NCBI RefSeq assembly: GCF_036699995.1
Contig: NZ_CP144906.1
Coordinates: 1,860,001 to 1,924,000 of the forward strand
Length of the DNA stretch: 64,000 nt
Source: Clostridium beijerinckii
GTDB taxonomy: Bacteria > Bacillota > Clostridia > Clostridiales > Clostridiaceae
Direction of reading: 5' to 3'
Each line of letters starts with the position of its first letter. Position 1 is the first letter of the stretch. A program made the position numbers and the translations under genes. This document shows positions 62,300 through 64,000 of this stretch, one piece after another. Under the pieces are notes generated by a model. That model made no database searches, had not been told where the DNA came from, and worked only from the letters and a program-made list of their open reading frames with translations.

Positions 62300-64000
62300 A
62301 TGAAAAAGACAATAGGGATTTTAGCACATGTTGATGCAGGGAAGACTACATTTTCAGAACAAGTGCTTTATCATACAAAAAGTATAGCAAATAGAGGAAG
62401 AGTAGATCATAAAGACTCATTTTTAGATAGTCATAATATTGAAAAAGAAAGAGGAATAACTGTATTTTCTGATCAAGGGACTTTTGAACTGAATGGTTCT
62501 ACGTACTACTTAATTGACACTCCAGGACATATTGATTTTAGCACAGAGATGGAAAGGTCTATAGAAATTATGGATTATGCGATAATCATTATAAGCGGAG
62601 TTGAGGGAGTACAGGGTCATACAAAGACAGTGTGGAATTTATTAAGAAAATATAAGATTCCGACTATATTTTTCATTAATAAATTAGACAGAACTGGAGC
62701 AGATAAAGATAGAGTTGTAAGAGAAATAAAAAGAGATTTATCTAGTGATGCGTGTTATATAGATAATAATTTTATTTATGACAGCAAAGAAGAAATAGAT
62801 GATATAAACAAATTTGATGAGTTCAATTTAAATGAGTATTTAATAGAATTTATAAGTGAGCATAATGATGAACTTTTAGAAAAATATATTGAAGGAAACT
62901 ATGATTATGATCTTTGGATAAAAACGTTTATATCACTCATAAAAGAAAACAAAGTATTTCCATGTTTTGGGGGATCTGCACTTCAAGATGATGGAATAAT
63001 AGAATTTCTAAATATTATTGACAAATTAACATATACAGAGTATAAAAGTAATGAAAAATTTTCTGGGCGTGTATATAAAATTCGTCATGATGAAAATGGA
63101 AATCGCGTAACTTTTATTAAAGCTTTAAAAGGAAAGTTAAAGATTAGAGAGGAAGTAAGCTATGGTGGTGAATTCGTAAAAGAATTCGATCATGTACAAA
63201 ATAATTCTAACGAAATTACTGAAAAAATAAGCAGTATAAGAATATATAATGGGAAAAGATTTAAAGCAGTAGATGTTGTAGAAGCTGGAGATTTATTTGC
63301 TGTGACAGGTATTTCAAAGGCAGTAGCAGGAGATGGTATTGGGGATCTAAAAGAAAAAACACAATACGAAATGACTCCAACCTTAATGTCTAAAGTGATT
63401 TTTGATAAAAATTGCAATGCTCGTGAAGTTTTAAGGTATTTCAAAGTGCTAGAGTCAGAAGACCCATCACTAAATGTTACATGGAATGAAATTCTTCAAG
63501 AAATCCATGTACATGTAATGGGGAAAATTCAGCTAGAGGTATTGAAGGAGTTAGTTAAAGAAAGGTTTGGTTTAGTAGTTGATTTTGGTAAGTGTCAAAT
63601 TATTTATAAGGAGACTATAGCAGAAGAATCTATAGGTCGTGGACACTTTGAGCCATTAAGACACTACGCAGAAGTGCATCTTAAACTTGAACCGTTGCCA
63701 AGGAATAGTGGAATTGTTTTTGAAAATAAATGTCATGACGATGATTTGACTCAAGGAAATCAGAATTTAATTAGAACACATATTTTTGAGAGAGAGCATC
63801 ATGGTATATTAACAGGATCGTCTATAACGGATATAAAGTTAACACTATTAACTGGAAGAGCCCATAACAAGCATACTTGTGGGGGGGATTTTAGGGAGGC
63901 AACATTTAGGGCATTAAGGCAAGGATTAGAGAAAGCTTACAATATACTATTGGAACCATATTATAAATTTGTAATAGAAGCCTCTAATGAACATGTAGGA
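62300..64000 (+). CDS. TetM/TetO-type ribosomal protection GTPase, 3' partial
   Basis: An open frame of 567 codons from ATG 62300 to the window edge without a stop; about 70 residues are missing against the usual ~640. EF-G-like GTPase: G1 AHVDAGKTT (9-17), G2 RGIT, G3 DTPGH, G4 NKLD, then the OB domain, and the domain IV/V parts with EILQEIHVHVMGKIQLEVL and CGGDFREATFRALRQGLEKA. These proteins remove tetracycline from ribosomes; chromosomal relatives in clostridia may give low-level resistance or serve another ribosome role. ATAAGGATG lies before the start. No mobile element adjoins it, so it looks native. Confidence 0.92.
   Translation, partial: MKKTIGILAHVDAGKTTFSEQVLYHTKSIANRGRVDHKDSFLDSHNIEKERGITVFSDQGTFELNGSTYYLIDTPGHIDFSTEMERSIEIMDYAIIIISGVEGVQGHTKTVWNLLRKYKIPTIFFINKLDRTGADKDRVVREIKRDLSSDACYIDNNFIYDSKEEIDDINKFDEFNLNEYLIEFISEHNDELLEKYIEGNYDYDLWIKTFISLIKENKVFPCFGGSALQDDGIIEFLNIIDKLTYTEYKSNEKFSGRVYKIRHDENGNRVTFIKALKGKLKIREEVSYGGEFVKEFDHVQNNSNEITEKISSIRIYNGKRFKAVDVVEAGDLFAVTGISKAVAGDGIGDLKEKTQYEMTPTLMSKVIFDKNCNAREVLRYFKVLESEDPSLNVTWNEILQEIHVHVMGKIQLEVLKELVKERFGLVVDFGKCQIIYKETIAEESIGRGHFEPLRHYAEVHLKLEPLPRNSGIVFENKCHDDDLTQGNQNLIRTHIFEREHHGILTGSSITDIKLTLLTGRAHNKHTCGGDFREATFRALRQGLEKAYNILLEPYYKFVIEASNEHVG

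Noticed and set aside
1..64000. rRNA, tRNA, CRISPR arrays, prophage genes
   Set aside because: Looked for cloverleaf CCA ends, evenly spaced repeats and phage structural genes; none seen.

Overview
The window is AT-rich, low-GC Gram-positive DNA. Full sporulation genes (spoIIIAA-AH, spoIVB, spo0A), a DAP-type cell wall gene (dapF), many GTG/TTG starts with strong AGGAGG ribosome sites, a solventogenic-type iron alcohol dehydrogenase and the order nusB-folD-xseA-xseB-ispA-dxs-tlyA-nadK-argR-recN-spoIVB-spo0A all point to Clostridium sensu stricto. The flavour is that of the C. beijerinckii group; the species assignment is inference from gene order and protein style only. Nearly everything is on the + strand. 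The exceptions are a small membrane protein (53648-53950) and an ECF sigma/anti-sigma pair (55778-57650).

Layout. 1-2.8 kb: end of dapF, a lipoprotein, a GNAT acetyltransferase and a small basic protein. 3.0-8.6 kb: a compact, mostly overlapping operon in type II secretion / type IV pilus order (ATPase E, platform F, four prepilin-like proteins, three small platform-like proteins). 9.0-15.3 kb: efp, a zinc-ribbon protein and the eight-gene spoIIIA operon, which encodes the mother-cell to forespore channel. 15.4-28.2 kb: Asp23 protein, nusB, folD, exonuclease VII, isoprenoid genes (ispA, dxs), tlyA, nadK, argR, recN, spoIVB and spo0A, i.e. housekeeping plus the sporulation master regulator. 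28.4-39.9 kb: a mixed accessory region with a 31-residue membrane peptide, hemerythrin, uracil permease, a secreted thioester-domain protein, a MqsR-like / MqsA-Panacea toxin-antitoxin pair, a histidine phosphatase, a metallophosphoesterase, an alcohol dehydrogenase behind a consensus-like sigma-54 promoter, and a chemoreceptor.

40.1-53.5 kb: an envelope glycosylation block (lipid-linked sugar synthase, two large GT-C membrane glycosyltransferases, galU), an unknown protein, a GT1 glycosyltransferase, an IS1634-type insertion sequence, a NUDIX hydrolase and an OmpR-type two-component system. The glycosylation block and the two-component system carry the same promoter-operator layout (two TGTRAC half-sites 11 bp apart, then 10 bp, then a -10 box), so the regulator may control both itself and the glycosyltransferases. 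53.6-58.6 kb: membrane and surface proteins, the ECF sigma/anti-sigma pair and an azoreductase. 59-64 kb: a 51-residue conserved-looking microprotein, yaaA, RNase Z, a PlsC acyltransferase and a TetM-type ribosomal-protection GTPase running off the right edge.

The observations most worth following are the secretion-order pseudopilus operon in a single-membrane bacterium, the MqsR/Panacea module, the shared operator, the sigma-54 alcohol dehydrogenase promoter, a FolD whose catalytic lysine position is Gln, and a ~110-bp mobile-looking repeat present in two inverted copies. No rRNA, tRNA, CRISPR array, prophage or confident riboswitch was seen.
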